This document shows, in pieces, positions 23,905 through 31,935 of a DNA stretch of 64,000 nt. Positions within the stretch are counted from its first letter, which is position 1. Every line of letters begins with the position of its first letter. Location of the stretch: contig NZ_VZZJ01000003.1 of assembly GCF_008806345.1 (NCBI RefSeq), positions 1 to 64,000 on the forward strand. Reading direction: 5' to 3'. A program made the translations under genes and the position numbers. This stretch comes from Methylobacterium planeticum (GTDB lineage Bacteria > Pseudomonadota > Alphaproteobacteria > Rhizobiales > Beijerinckiaceae). Under the pieces are notes generated by a model. The model saw nothing but the letters and a program-made list of their open reading frames with translations. It ran no database searches and was not told the origin of the DNA.

Positions 23905-24978
23905 ATGGCGCGGATCACGTTGAGGCAGCTTCTCGATCACGCGGCCGAGTACGAGTACGGCGTGCCGGCCTTCAACATGAACAACATGGAGCAGGGCCTC
24001 GCCATCATGGCGGCGGCGGACGCCACCGATAGCCCGGTGATCCTGCAGGCGAGCCGCGGGGCGCGCGCCTACGCCAACGACGTCCTGCTCGCCAAGATGA
24101 TCGACGGCCTCGTGGAGATCTATCCCCACATCCCCGTCTGCATGCATCTCGACCACGGCAACAACGAAGCCACCTGCGCCACGGCGATCCAGTACGGCTT
24201 CACGTCGGTGATGATGGACGGCTCCCTCAAGGCCGACGGCAAGACGCCGGCGGACTACGCCTACAACGTCGAGATCACCCGCAAGGTCTCCGAGATGGCG
24301 CATTGGGCCGGCGTCTCGGTCGAGGGCGAGCTCGGCGTGCTGGGCTCGCTCGAGAGCGGCACTGGCGAGGCCGAGGACGGCCACGGCGCCGAGGGCGAGC
24401 TCTCGCACGATCAGCTCCTGACGGACCCGGACGAGGCCGTGAAGTTCGTGCAGGCCACCAAGGTCGACGCCCTCGCGGTGGCGATGGGCACGAGCCACGG
24501 CGCCTACAAGTTCACCCGCAAGCCCGACGGCGCGGTGCTCGCCATGAACGTGATCGAGGAGATCCACCGGCGCCTGCCCTCGACCCACCTCGTCATGCAC
24601 GGCTCCTCCTCGGTGCCCCAGGACCTCCAGGACATCATCAACCGGTTCGGCGGCGAGATGAAGCCGACCTGGGGCGTGCCCGTCGACGAGATCCAGCGCG
24701 GCATCAAGCACGGCGTGCGCAAGATCAACATCGACACCGACAACCGCATGGCAATGACGGGCCAGATCCGGAAGGTCCTCACCGAGAACAAGGCCGAGTT
24801 CGATCCGCGCAAGTACCTGAAGCCCGCGATGGACGCGATGACGAAGCTCTGCAAGCAGCGCTTCGAGGAATTCAACACCGCCGGCCAGGGCTCGAAGATC
24901 CGCCCCGTCTCGGTGGGCGCGATGGCCAAGCGCTACGCCGATGGCTCCCTCGACCCGAAGATCGGCGGGGCGCACTGA
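23905..24978 (+). CDS. fba: Class II fructose-bisphosphate aldolase (Calvin-cycle subtype)
   Basis: A 357-residue zinc aldolase that splits or forms fructose-1,6-bisphosphate (and sedoheptulose bisphosphate in the Calvin type). Zinc ligands lie in MHLDHGNN, the [15 protein letters not shown] loop and the histidines in TSHGAYKF and [24 protein letters not shown] is the C-terminal phosphate site. Length and loops fit the CbbA-like subtype. The ATG at 23905 follows GAGGAG. It is the third carbon-cycle gene in a row, with a ThiE-like gene downstream. Confidence 0.97.
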   Translation: MARITLRQLLDHAAEYEYGVPAFNMNNMEQGLAIMAAADATDSPVILQASRGARAYANDVLLAKMIDGLVEIYPHIPVCMHLDHGNNEATCATAIQYGFTSVMMDGSLKADGKTPADYAYNVEITRKVSEMAHWAGVSVEGELGVLGSLESGTGEAEDGHGAEGELSHDQLLTDPDEAVKFVQATKVDALAVAMGTSHGAYKFTRKPDGAVLAMNVIEEIHRRLPSTHLVMHGSSSVPQDLQDIINRFGGEMKPTWGVPVDEIQRGIKHGVRKINIDTDNRMAMTGQIRKVLTENKAEFDPRKYLKPAMDAMTKLCKQRFEEFNTAGQGSKIRPVSVGAMAKRYADGSLDPKIGGAH

Positions 24979-25013
24979 GCCGCGCCACGCGCGAGACCCC
25001 GGCGCGAGATCCC

Positions 25014-25673
25014 ATGACCGAACCGCAGACCCGCCTCGCCCTCCTCACGCCCCACCGCGTCGACGGGAGCCACGCCGACGGCCTCGTCACGGCCCTCAGG
25101 GCGGGCTGCGCGGCGGGCGACGTGGCCGCCGTGCTGCTGCGCCTCGCCCCGAGCGACGAGCGCAGCCTCGTCGCCCTGGTGAAGCGCGTCGCGCCGGCGG
25201 TGCAGGAGGCGGGCGCCGCCCTCGTGGTGGCCTGCGCGGGTCATGACGGGGACCTCGTCAGCGTCGCCGCCCGCGGCGGCGCCGACGGCGTCCATGTCGA
25301 CAAGCCGGGCGAGGGAGTCCTGGCGGACCTGCGGGGCCGCCTGCGCGACGGGCGCATCCTGGGGACCGGCAGCATCGAGAGCCGTCACGCCTCGATGGAT
25401 GCGGGCGAGGCCGGCATCGACTACTTGATGATCGGCGGCCTCTACGCCGACGGCGCCGCGCCGGACCCGGATGCGGTGCGGGAGCGCGCGGCCTGGTGGG
25501 CCGAGATCTTCGAGACGCCCTGCATCGCGGTCGCCGCGGCCGAGGCCGAGGTCGCGGGCCTCGTCGCGACGGGCTCCGAGTTCGTCGGGCTGGAGAGCGG
25601 GATCTGGATGTCCGAACCGGCGGCGGTGGCCCGGGCGCAGGCGCTGCTCGCCGCCTCCGGGGCCGCTTCGTGA
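25014..25673 (+). CDS. Thiamine phosphate synthase-like protein
   Basis: A 219-residue TIM-barrel protein of the TMP synthase/TenI superfamily. GGADGVHVDKPGEG and GTGSIESRHASMDAGEAGIDYLMIGGLY match the phosphate-binding and core strands. However, the usual early IND motif is replaced by VACAGHD, and the T-x-T-K loop after the glycine-rich strand reads ADGAAPDPD. It may therefore be a ThiE paralogue with a changed substrate. It lies 35 nt after fba and overlaps the next gene by 4 nt (GTGA), so it belongs to the fba transcript. Confidence 0.8.
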   Translation: MTEPQTRLALLTPHRVDGSHADGLVTALRAGCAAGDVAAVLLRLAPSDERSLVALVKRVAPAVQEAGAALVVACAGHDGDLVSVAARGGADGVHVDKPGEGVLADLRGRLRDGRILGTGSIESRHASMDAGEAGIDYLMIGGLYADGAAPDPDAVRERAAWWAEIFETPCIAVAAAEAEVAGLVATGSEFVGLESGIWMSEPAAVARAQALLAASGAAS

Positions 25674-26737
25674 AGCTGGCGGGACCGCTCGCGGCCGTCG
25701 TGTCCCTGGTCGCCGGCACGGCGCTCGCGGCACCGACGCCGCCCGCGGCGACGCAACCCGGCGGCCCTGCCAGGGCCCAGTCGAAGGTCGAGGCACCCAA
25801 GGCCGACGCGAAGGGCGAGTCGCCCAAGGCGCCGACGCGCGAGCTGCCCTCACCCTACACCCCGAACTACAACGGCGGCGCCCGGCCGCCGCCCTCCGAC
25901 AAGGCTCCGGACTTCGCCTACGGGGCCTATCAGCGCGGCCAGTACGTCACGGCCTTTCGCGAGGCCACCAAGCGCATCGAGACCGACCGCAAGGACACGG
26001 CCGCGATGACGTTGCTCGGCGAACTCTACAACCAGGGGTTGGGCATCCGGCAGGACGCCCAGAAGGCGGCCGAGTGGTACCGCCTCGCCGCCGCCCAGGG
26101 CGAGCCGCAGGCCATGGCTTCCCTCGGGCTGATGGCGATGGACGGCCGCGGCATGGTCAAGGACGCGAAGGCGGGCCGGCGCTGGCTGGAACAGGCCGCC
26201 GAGGCCGGGCAGCCGAGCGCCGCCTACAACCTCGCCCTGCTCCTGCTCGGCTCGGGCACGGATGCGGACCAGGCGCGGGCCGCCACCCTCTTCCGCAAGG
26301 CTGCGGATGCGGAGCTCGGCCCCGCCCAGCACGATCTCGGCGTGCTCTATCTCCAGGGCCGCGGGGTCCCGAAGGACCCGTCCAGGGCGGCGGATTGGTT
26401 CCGGCGCTCGGCCGATAACGGGGATCTCGCCGGCGAAGTCGAGTTCGCGATCCTGCTGTTCAACGGGACGGGCCTGACGAAGGACGAGCCCCGGGCCGCC
26501 CGCTACTTCCTGCACGCGGCCTCCCGCGGCAACGCCATCGCGCAGAACCGCGTGGCGCGGCTCTACGCGGTCGGGCGCGGCGTCCCGAAGAACCTCGTGG
26601 AGGCGGCGGCCTGGAACCTCGCGGCGGCCGCCCAGGGGCTCTCCGACGCGTGGCTCGACCAGACCCTGACCGGCCTCACGGCCGACGAGCGCGGCCGCGC
26701 CGAACGGCTCGCCGCCGAGCGGGCGAACGTGAAGTAG
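25670..26737 (+). CDS. Exported Sel1-repeat protein
   Basis: About 355 residues. A signal peptide (VKLAGPLAAVVSLVAGTALA) precedes a Pro/Ala/Lys-rich linker to about residue 75. About six Sel1-like repeats follow, recognisable as A-x-x-x-L-G-x-x-Y/M-x-x-G-x-G-V-x-K-D (for example LGELYNQGLGIRQDAQKAAEWY and LGVLYLQGRGVPKD). Sel1 proteins act as scaffolds in envelope and signalling complexes; no partner can be named here. The GTG start overlaps the ThiE-like stop (GTGA). Confidence 0.9.
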   Translation: MKLAGPLAAVVSLVAGTALAAPTPPAATQPGGPARAQSKVEAPKADAKGESPKAPTRELPSPYTPNYNGGARPPPSDKAPDFAYGAYQRGQYVTAFREATKRIETDRKDTAAMTLLGELYNQGLGIRQDAQKAAEWYRLAAAQGEPQAMASLGLMAMDGRGMVKDAKAGRRWLEQAAEAGQPSAAYNLALLLLGSGTDADQARAATLFRKAADAELGPAQHDLGVLYLQGRGVPKDPSRAADWFRRSADNGDLAGEVEFAILLFNGTGLTKDEPRAARYFLHAASRGNAIAQNRVARLYAVGRGVPKNLVEAAAWNLAAAAQGLSDAWLDQTLTGLTADERGRAERLAAERANVK

Positions 26738-26794
26738 CGCTCGCCGTGCCCGCGGATGCGGGCGGGGGTGCGTCCGCGCGCCCGTCCGCCGTCG

Positions 26795-27112
26795 TCAGGA
26801 GGCCTTGGCCGCCGCGTTGCGCTTGCGGGTCGCCGCGGCCTTCCGGGCGGAGGCCGAGCGCTCGGCGGCCGTCCGGGTGGCCGCGGCCTTGCCGCCCGCG
26901 GCACCGCCCTTGTGGGCCGCCGGGTGCCCGGTGACCTTGCCGCGGCCGGAGCCGCCGGGCTTCTTGCCGCCGCCGTCATCCTTGTTGACCGTCGCCCAGG
27001 CCCGGGCCTCCGCCTCGGCCTCCGGCACCCCACGATCGACGTAGGATTCGGCGATGTGCTCCGCCTTGCGGACCTGCTTGTCGGTGTATTTCGATTTGTC
27101 GCCGCGGGACAT
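26795..27112 (-). CDS. Small basic protein of the 'plasmid stabilization' annotated family
   Basis: A 105-residue, Lys/Ala/Arg-rich protein. The N-terminal half (GDKSKYTDKQVRKAEHIAESY, then RGVPEAEAEARAWATVNK) matches a short family often labelled plasmid stabilization protein, though the function is not established. The C-terminal half (AAERSASARKAAATRKRN) resembles histone H1-like tails and could bind DNA. GAGGAG lies 6 nt before the ATG at 27112; the longer frame runs into the kinase gene and is rejected. It lies 31 nt downstream of the LOV kinase and may share its transcript. Confidence 0.75.
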   Translation of the reverse strand: MSRGDKSKYTDKQVRKAEHIAESYVDRGVPEAEAEARAWATVNKDDGGGKKPGGSGRGKVTGHPAAHKGGAAGGKAAATRTAAERSASARKAAATRKRNAAAKAS

Positions 27113-27143
27113 GCTACGCTCCTCACGCTCGGCCCGCCGCCGG

Positions 27144-28766
27144 TCAGCCGACGTCGGTGGGCCCATCCAGGACCGCACGCACGCGCCGGATGAGGTCGGT
27201 GCGCCGGTAGGGCTTGTTCAGGATGTCGAACTCCGAACCCCCGACATCGGTTCGCTCCAGGCTCGCCTCGGCGTAGCCGGTGGTGAGCAGAACCTTGAGG
27301 CGCGGCTGACGCTTGCGGGCCTCGCGGGCCAGCACGACGCCGTTCATTCCCCCGGGCATGATCAGGTCGCTGAAGAGCAGGTCGACCTGCTCGCTGGCAT
27401 CGAGGATGTCGAGGGCCTCGCGCCCGTTGGCGGCCGTCAGGGTGGTGTAGCCGAAATCCCGCAGGATCGCCCGGGCGAGCTCGGCCACGTCCTCCCGGTC
27501 GTCGACGATCAGGACGGTCTCGGTGCCGGGGCGGTCGACCACCCGCTGCGAGATCCGCGGCGCGGCGTGGTCGTCGCCCTCGGTCGCCGGGAAGGAGAGG
27601 CGCACCGTCGTGCCCTCCCCCATCGCGGACTCGATCTGGGCCGCCCCGCCCGATTGCTTGGCGAAGCCGTAGACCATGGAGAGGCCGAGGCCCGTGCCCT
27701 TGCCCTCGTCCTTGGTGGTGAAGAACGGGTCCATCACCCGCGCCAGCAGGTTCGGCGGGATGCCGGTGCCCGAATCGGTGATGCTGATGCCGACATAGCG
27801 CCCACCCCGCAGCGGCCCGACGCCGGTCCCGTCGCTTTCGTCGATCGTGCGGTTCTCGGTGGTGATGACGACGCGCCCGCCCGACGGCATCGCGTCGCGG
27901 GCGTTGATCAGGACGTTGAGGATCGCGACCTCGGCCTGGGTCGGGTCGACGCGGCAGTTCCAGAGGCGCTCGGCGAGCCGGAACTCCACGCTGATCTGCG
28001 CGCCGAGGGAGCGGTTGACCATGTCGGCCATGCCCTCGACGAGGGTGTTGAGGTTGACGGCCCGGCCCTCCAGGCGCTGCTTCCGGGCGAAGGCGAGGAG
28101 CTGCTGCGTGAGCGTCGTGGCGCGCTCGGCCGCCTGACGGATGTTCTCGGTGGCCCGTCCCAGGCGGGCCCGGTCGGCATCGGGCTTCTCGATCCCCGCC
28201 GCCAGGATGTCGACATAGCCGACGATGACCTGGAGCAGGTTGTTGAAATCGTGCGCGATGCCCCCCGTGAGCTGCCCGAGGGCCTCCATCTTCTGGGCTT
28301 GGCCGAGCGCCTCCTCGGCGTCGCGGCGGCGCGACACGTCGAGCTGCGACCCGAAGAAGTAGGCGAGGTCCCCGTCGACGTTCATCACCGGGGAGACGAA
28401 CAGCGCGCTCCAGAACGAGGAGCCGTCCTTGCGGTAGTTCAGGATCTCGGTGGCGAATTCCCGGCGCTCGGCGATCGCGCCGCGCAGGTCCGCGATCGTC
28501 TCCCGGTCGGTCTCGGGGCCCTGCAGGAACCGGCAGTTCCGGCCGATCACCTCCTCGGTGGTGAAGCCCGTCATCGCGATGAACGCCTTGTTGGCGAAGA
28601 TGATCGGGTTGTCCGGCTGGTGGGGATCCGTGACGATCATCGGCATCCGCGTGGTCTCCACCGCGGCGAAGAAGATGTCGGCATGATGATCGGTGATGGG
28701 GCCGGAGGAGCCCGAGCTGACGCGGGTCCTCGTGCCGGTCGGGGGCTTCTCGGGAATGTCGACCAT
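27144..28766 (-). CDS. LOV-domain hybrid histidine kinase (blue-light sensor)
   Basis: 540 residues. The N-terminal LOV/PAS domain (about 25-150) has [13 protein letters not shown] with Cys78, the flavin-adduct cysteine of true LOV photoreceptors, plus [17 protein letters not shown] and the beta strand [11 protein letters not shown] His kinase follows with His172 in [16 protein letters not shown]-box [11 protein letters not shown], and G-boxes DSGTGI and [15 protein letters not shown]-terminal receiver ([28 protein letters not shown]) makes it a hybrid. It is soluble, with no membrane segment. The start at 28766 excludes an unsupported extension. Light output partners are not adjacent. Confidence 0.95.
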   Translation of the reverse strand: MVDIPEKPPTGTRTRVSSGSSGPITDHHADIFFAAVETTRMPMIVTDPHQPDNPIIFANKAFIAMTGFTTEEVIGRNCRFLQGPETDRETIADLRGAIAERREFATEILNYRKDGSSFWSALFVSPVMNVDGDLAYFFGSQLDVSRRRDAEEALGQAQKMEALGQLTGGIAHDFNNLLQVIVGYVDILAAGIEKPDADRARLGRATENIRQAAERATTLTQQLLAFARKQRLEGRAVNLNTLVEGMADMVNRSLGAQISVEFRLAERLWNCRVDPTQAEVAILNVLINARDAMPSGGRVVITTENRTIDESDGTGVGPLRGGRYVGISITDSGTGIPPNLLARVMDPFFTTKDEGKGTGLGLSMVYGFAKQSGGAAQIESAMGEGTTVRLSFPATEGDDHAAPRISQRVVDRPGTETVLIVDDREDVAELARAILRDFGYTTLTAANGREALDILDASEQVDLLFSDLIMPGGMNGVVLAREARKRQPRLKVLLTTGYAEASLERTDVGGSEFDILNKPYRRTDLIRRVRAVLDGPTDVG

Positions 28767-29121
28767 GCTCGCGTGTGTCACACCGGGTTCAGCGGTCCGG
28801 ACCGCACTGGGCACCATCCAACCGTGCACGGTGGTTCTATTCATCCGCGCCCAGGCTGTCGACCGACTGGGCCCGTGCATCGCCGTCGCGCCGCTGCGGT
28901 GCGGCAGGATCCGTTCGGTGCGGATGGCGACGCACCCCGCCGCCTTCGCGACATCGCTGCAACAGGCGTCCCGACTTCATGAGAAATCAGCCCCGGACGC
29001 ACCGATCTTCTTGCCTCGGCGAACCTGATAAGGAATTCAAGCAGTATCGAGGGCGTCGGGACGCGATTCACGCCGCGCGTTTGCTCGCGGCTTTGCATCT
29101 CTGGGTTGTATTCCCACGCCC
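28767..29121. other. Divergent intergenic region, LOV kinase / small protein
   Basis: 355 bp. It holds a minus-strand promoter candidate and two perfect palindromes upstream of the LOV kinase (listed separately). The 28960-29120 part is less GC-rich. No coding sequence was recognised. Confidence 0.5.
28792..28862 (-). promoter_or_regulatory. LOV kinase promoter with two palindromic operators
   Basis: On the minus strand, TCGACA (28862-28857), a 17-nt spacer and TAGAAC (28839-28834). The predicted start falls in the palindrome ACCGTGCACGGT (28821-28832). A second palindrome GCGGTCCGGACCGC (28792-28805) lies between it and the ATG at 28766. Both could bind a repressor. Confidence 0.45.
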
Positions 29122-29397
29122 ATGACCATGAGAATCGCAGAGTGGCGCGAGCAGGTTCCTGAGGAGGCGCGCGTGGCCGGGATCGACGTGGTGTTCATCG
29201 CGCCCGCCGGGGCCGGCGCCTCGCTGGTGCGCCGCACCATCCTCTTCGCCCTCGGGGAGGCCCTGCCCCGCATCGGCGAGTGCGTGATCCTGGCCTTCGG
29301 GGCCGAGCCGGGCCGGTGGCAGGTTCAGGACGTGGCCCACATCTTCGAGGAGGAGGGCCACGGCGTCGCCATCAAGCTGATGCCGCCCCGCGACTAG
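29122..29397 (+). CDS. Small protein of unknown function
   Basis: A 91-residue protein with an alternating hydrophobic pattern: VAGIDVVFIAPAGAGASLVRR, a helix ILFALGEALPRIG, then VILAFGAEPGRWQVQDVAHI and GVAIKLMPP. This suggests a small alpha/beta fold. No family was recognised. Its stop overlaps the stop of the convergent AI-2E-type gene by 4 nt. A single divergent gene opposite the LOV kinase; co-regulation is possible but unproven. Confidence 0.65.
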   Translation: MTMRIAEWREQVPEEARVAGIDVVFIAPAGAGASLVRRTILFALGEALPRIGECVILAFGAEPGRWQVQDVAHIFEEEGHGVAIKLMPPRD

Positions 29398-31367
29398 GCC
29401 GGCGCCGCGGCGGCGGGCTCCCGCAGGAGCACGGGCCCCTGGACCGGCGCGGGCGCCGGCGGCGCGGCCGGCAGGCGCGAGGCGTCGAGGACGGCCGCCA
29501 GCGCGTCGTTGAGGGACGTCACCAGGATGTCGGCGGAGGTGGCGCGGCGCAGCCGGTCGAGGGTCGCGGGGTCGCGCTCGCGCCAGAACCCCACGAGGAT
29601 GCGCACCCCCGGGACCGCGGCGCGCGCCTGCCGCACAGTGAAGCGGATCGTCGAGAGGCTCACGGGCTCGAGGTAGGAGAAGCAGATCAGGGCGAAATCG
29701 GAATGCTCCGGCCGCTCCCCCGCCCGCAGGGCCGCGAGGGAGATCACCTCCGAGGCGAGGCCGTGACGCCCCAGGATCTGGCTCAGCATCAGGGTGGCGG
29801 CCTCGTCGAAGGGGCCTCGGCTGGAGACGCACAGCACCGGAACCTTGCCGCGCCAGGCCGGATCGAGGTCCTCGCGCGACAGCACGATGGCGGCGACCTG
29901 CCGGTCGGGGCCCGCCGCCGCGACGGCCGCCGCCGTCTCGGTGCTGCCGATCCGCGGCGTTCCCTTGCCGACGCGCCGGCGCACCCGCGCCTCGCCGAGG
30001 CGGGTGACCACGGTGCGGATCGCGGCACCGACCTGGTCCTGGCGGTCGCGGTCGAGGGTGCCGCGGGAGCGGTCCTCCTGCGCCATCAGGAGGCCCGCCA
30101 GGGCGACCTCGTCGTAATAGGTCACGAGGGCGCGCTCGCGCAGGAACTCGCGGCCCTGGTCGATCGCCTCGGCCGGATCGTTGGCGAGCATGCGCTGGTA
30201 GAAGATCTCGGGCGGCGACAGCGCCGGCTGATCGCCCAGCATCACGTCGAGGTACCAGAGCCGTTCGACGTGGCGGCCGAGCACCACGAGGCAGACCGTC
30301 AGCGGCGTCGCCAGGACGAGGCCGATCGGCCCCCACAGGAAGGTCCAGATCGTCGCCGCGAGGATCACCGCCACCGGCGAGATCCCGGTCGAGTGGCCGT
30401 AGAGCAGGGGCTCGATCACGTGGCCGGCGATGGGCTCGACGACGAGGAACAGGGCCGCGGTCGCGATGACCATGCTCCAGCCGGGATCGACCGCGGCGGC
30501 GAGGACGAGGGGCAGAAGCGCGCTGATCGCGGCGCCGACATAGGGCACGAACCGCAGGATCGCCGCGAGCACGCCGAACAGGGTGGGGCTCGGCACGCCG
30601 ATCAGCCAGAGACCCACGCCGATGATGATGCCGAAGGCGATGTTGAGGGCGAGCTGGGCCAGAAAGAAGCGGCTGAGCCGGCTCGCCGCATCGTCGATCG
30701 CCGCCGTGGTCTTGCGCAGGTCCCCCGAGCCGGCGAGCCGGATCATCCGGTTCCGGAGATCCTCGCGCTGCAGCAGGATGAAGATCGTGAAGATCAGGAT
30801 CAGGCCGGTGGTCGCCAGCGGATGCAGGATCGGCCCCGCGAAGGTGCCGAAGGTCTCGATCACGCCGGCCTTGGCGGCCTTGATCTCCACCGTCAGCGGG
30901 TGCTCGGGCGTGCCGGGCTTGGCGGCCGCCTCGCCGGCCGGGGCGGGCTGAAGCTCGGCACCGAGGTCCTGCACCATGTCGATGATGCGCGAGAACGTGC
31001 CCTGGCTCGCCGTCGCGCCGCGGAGCGCCGTGACCTTCTCGCGCATGGTGATCTGGTAGCGCGGCAGGTCGGCGGCGAGCTGAGCCGCCTCGTTGGCGAT
31101 CAGGGTGCCGATGCCGACCAGCGCCCCGAAGGCGATCACCACCACGAGCAGGACGGCGGGGACGCGCGGCATCCCCACGCGCCGCAGGATCCGGACGGCG
31201 GGGACGAGGACGAAGCTGAGCAGGATCGCCAGCGTGACCGGCACGAGGATGTCGCGGCCGAAATACAGCGCGGCCATCACGGCCACGACCAGCAGGAACG
31301 AGGCGAGGGCCACGAAGACCGGCAGCGCCTGCCTCAGTCGGCGGGCCGTGACGGGATCATCGCTCAT
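29394..31367 (-). CDS. AI-2E family permease with B12-domain-like C-terminal extension
   Basis: 657 residues. The first 360 or so form an AI-2E/PerM-type permease with about eight helices (LVPVTLAILLSFVLVPAVRI, VPSPTLFGVLAAILRFVPYVG, GPIGLVLATPLTV). The remaining 290 are cytoplasmic. A helical part (PPEIFYQRMLANDPAEAIDQ, then LVTYYDEVALAGLLMAQ) precedes a Rossmann-like part (VPVLCVSSRGPFDEAATLML, GLASEVISLAAL, RILVGFWRE). These resemble the cap and core of cobalamin-binding domains, but the DxHxxG cobalt-ligand motif is absent. Substrate unknown. It sits between the LOV kinase and a receiver gene. Confidence 0.85.
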   Translation of the reverse strand: MSDDPVTARRLRQALPVFVALASFLLVVAVMAALYFGRDILVPVTLAILLSFVLVPAVRILRRVGMPRVPAVLLVVVIAFGALVGIGTLIANEAAQLAADLPRYQITMREKVTALRGATASQGTFSRIIDMVQDLGAELQPAPAGEAAAKPGTPEHPLTVEIKAAKAGVIETFGTFAGPILHPLATTGLILIFTIFILLQREDLRNRMIRLAGSGDLRKTTAAIDDAASRLSRFFLAQLALNIAFGIIIGVGLWLIGVPSPTLFGVLAAILRFVPYVGAAISALLPLVLAAAVDPGWSMVIATAALFLVVEPIAGHVIEPLLYGHSTGISPVAVILAATIWTFLWGPIGLVLATPLTVCLVVLGRHVERLWYLDVMLGDQPALSPPEIFYQRMLANDPAEAIDQGREFLRERALVTYYDEVALAGLLMAQEDRSRGTLDRDRQDQVGAAIRTVVTRLGEARVRRRVGKGTPRIGSTETAAAVAAAGPDRQVAAIVLSREDLDPAWRGKVPVLCVSSRGPFDEAATLMLSQILGRHGLASEVISLAALRAGERPEHSDFALICFSYLEPVSLSTIRFTVRQARAAVPGVRILVGFWRERDPATLDRLRRATSADILVTSLNDALAAVLDASRLPAAPPAPAPVQGPVLLREPAAAAPA

Positions 31368-31426
31368 GCTCTACGCCTCTCCCTCGACAACGCACGTCGC
31401 CACGCCCAAACGGCCCCGCGGGTCCC

Positions 31427-31807
31427 TCAGGCCGCCGGTGCCGCCTCGCCGAGGGCCGCGCTGATCTGACTGAGCAGCTTCGAGAAATCGACGGGCTTCG
31501 GATGGTAATCGTCGCAGCCGGCCTGGATGGCCTTGTCCCGGTCCCCAGACATGGCGTGGGCGGTGAGGGCGATGATCGGGATGCGCTGGGTGTCGGTGCC
31601 CGATTTCAGCGCGCGGGCGGCGGACCAGCCGTCGAGGACCGGAAGGTTCATGTCGAGCAGGATCACGTCGGGCCGGCCTGCCCGGGCCTGCTGCACGCCC
31701 GCCTCGCCGTCATGGGCCAGGATGACGTCGTAGCCGCGACGCTTGAGGCGGCGGGACAGGAAATCCCAGATCTCCTCGTGGTCCTCGACAAGCAGGATCT
31801 TGGCCAT
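31427..31807 (-). CDS. Single-domain response regulator (CheY-like)
   Basis: A 126-residue receiver with no output domain. ILLVEDHEEI gives the acidic pocket, Asp in VILLDMNLPVLDGW is the phosphoacceptor, and ALTAHAMSGD and HPKPVDFSKL carry the Thr and Lys switch residues. The ATG at 31807 is preferred over the adjacent GTG. It lies 59 nt upstream of the AI-2E-type gene on the same strand and may share its transcript. A phosphodonor is not evident; the nearby hybrid LOV kinase is one candidate. Confidence 0.9.
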   Translation of the reverse strand: MAKILLVEDHEEIWDFLSRRLKRRGYDVILAHDGEAGVQQARAGRPDVILLDMNLPVLDGWSAARALKSGTDTQRIPIIALTAHAMSGDRDKAIQAGCDDYHPKPVDFSKLLSQISAALGEAAPAA

Positions 31808-31935
31808 CACGCGATACCCCTTTCACGCGAGCCGCCGCGCATTGTTCCCCAACGCGCGGCGGCGCACAATCGTCGCAAACCCTGTGACAGATCCCTCGGC
31901 GTCCCGGAAGCGCCGGTCCGGTCGCCCGGAGCGCC

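Noticed and set aside
25014-25673. Thiamine (TPP) riboswitch control of the ThiE-like gene
   Set aside because: The 35-nt gap after fba is too short and has no THI-box-like elements.
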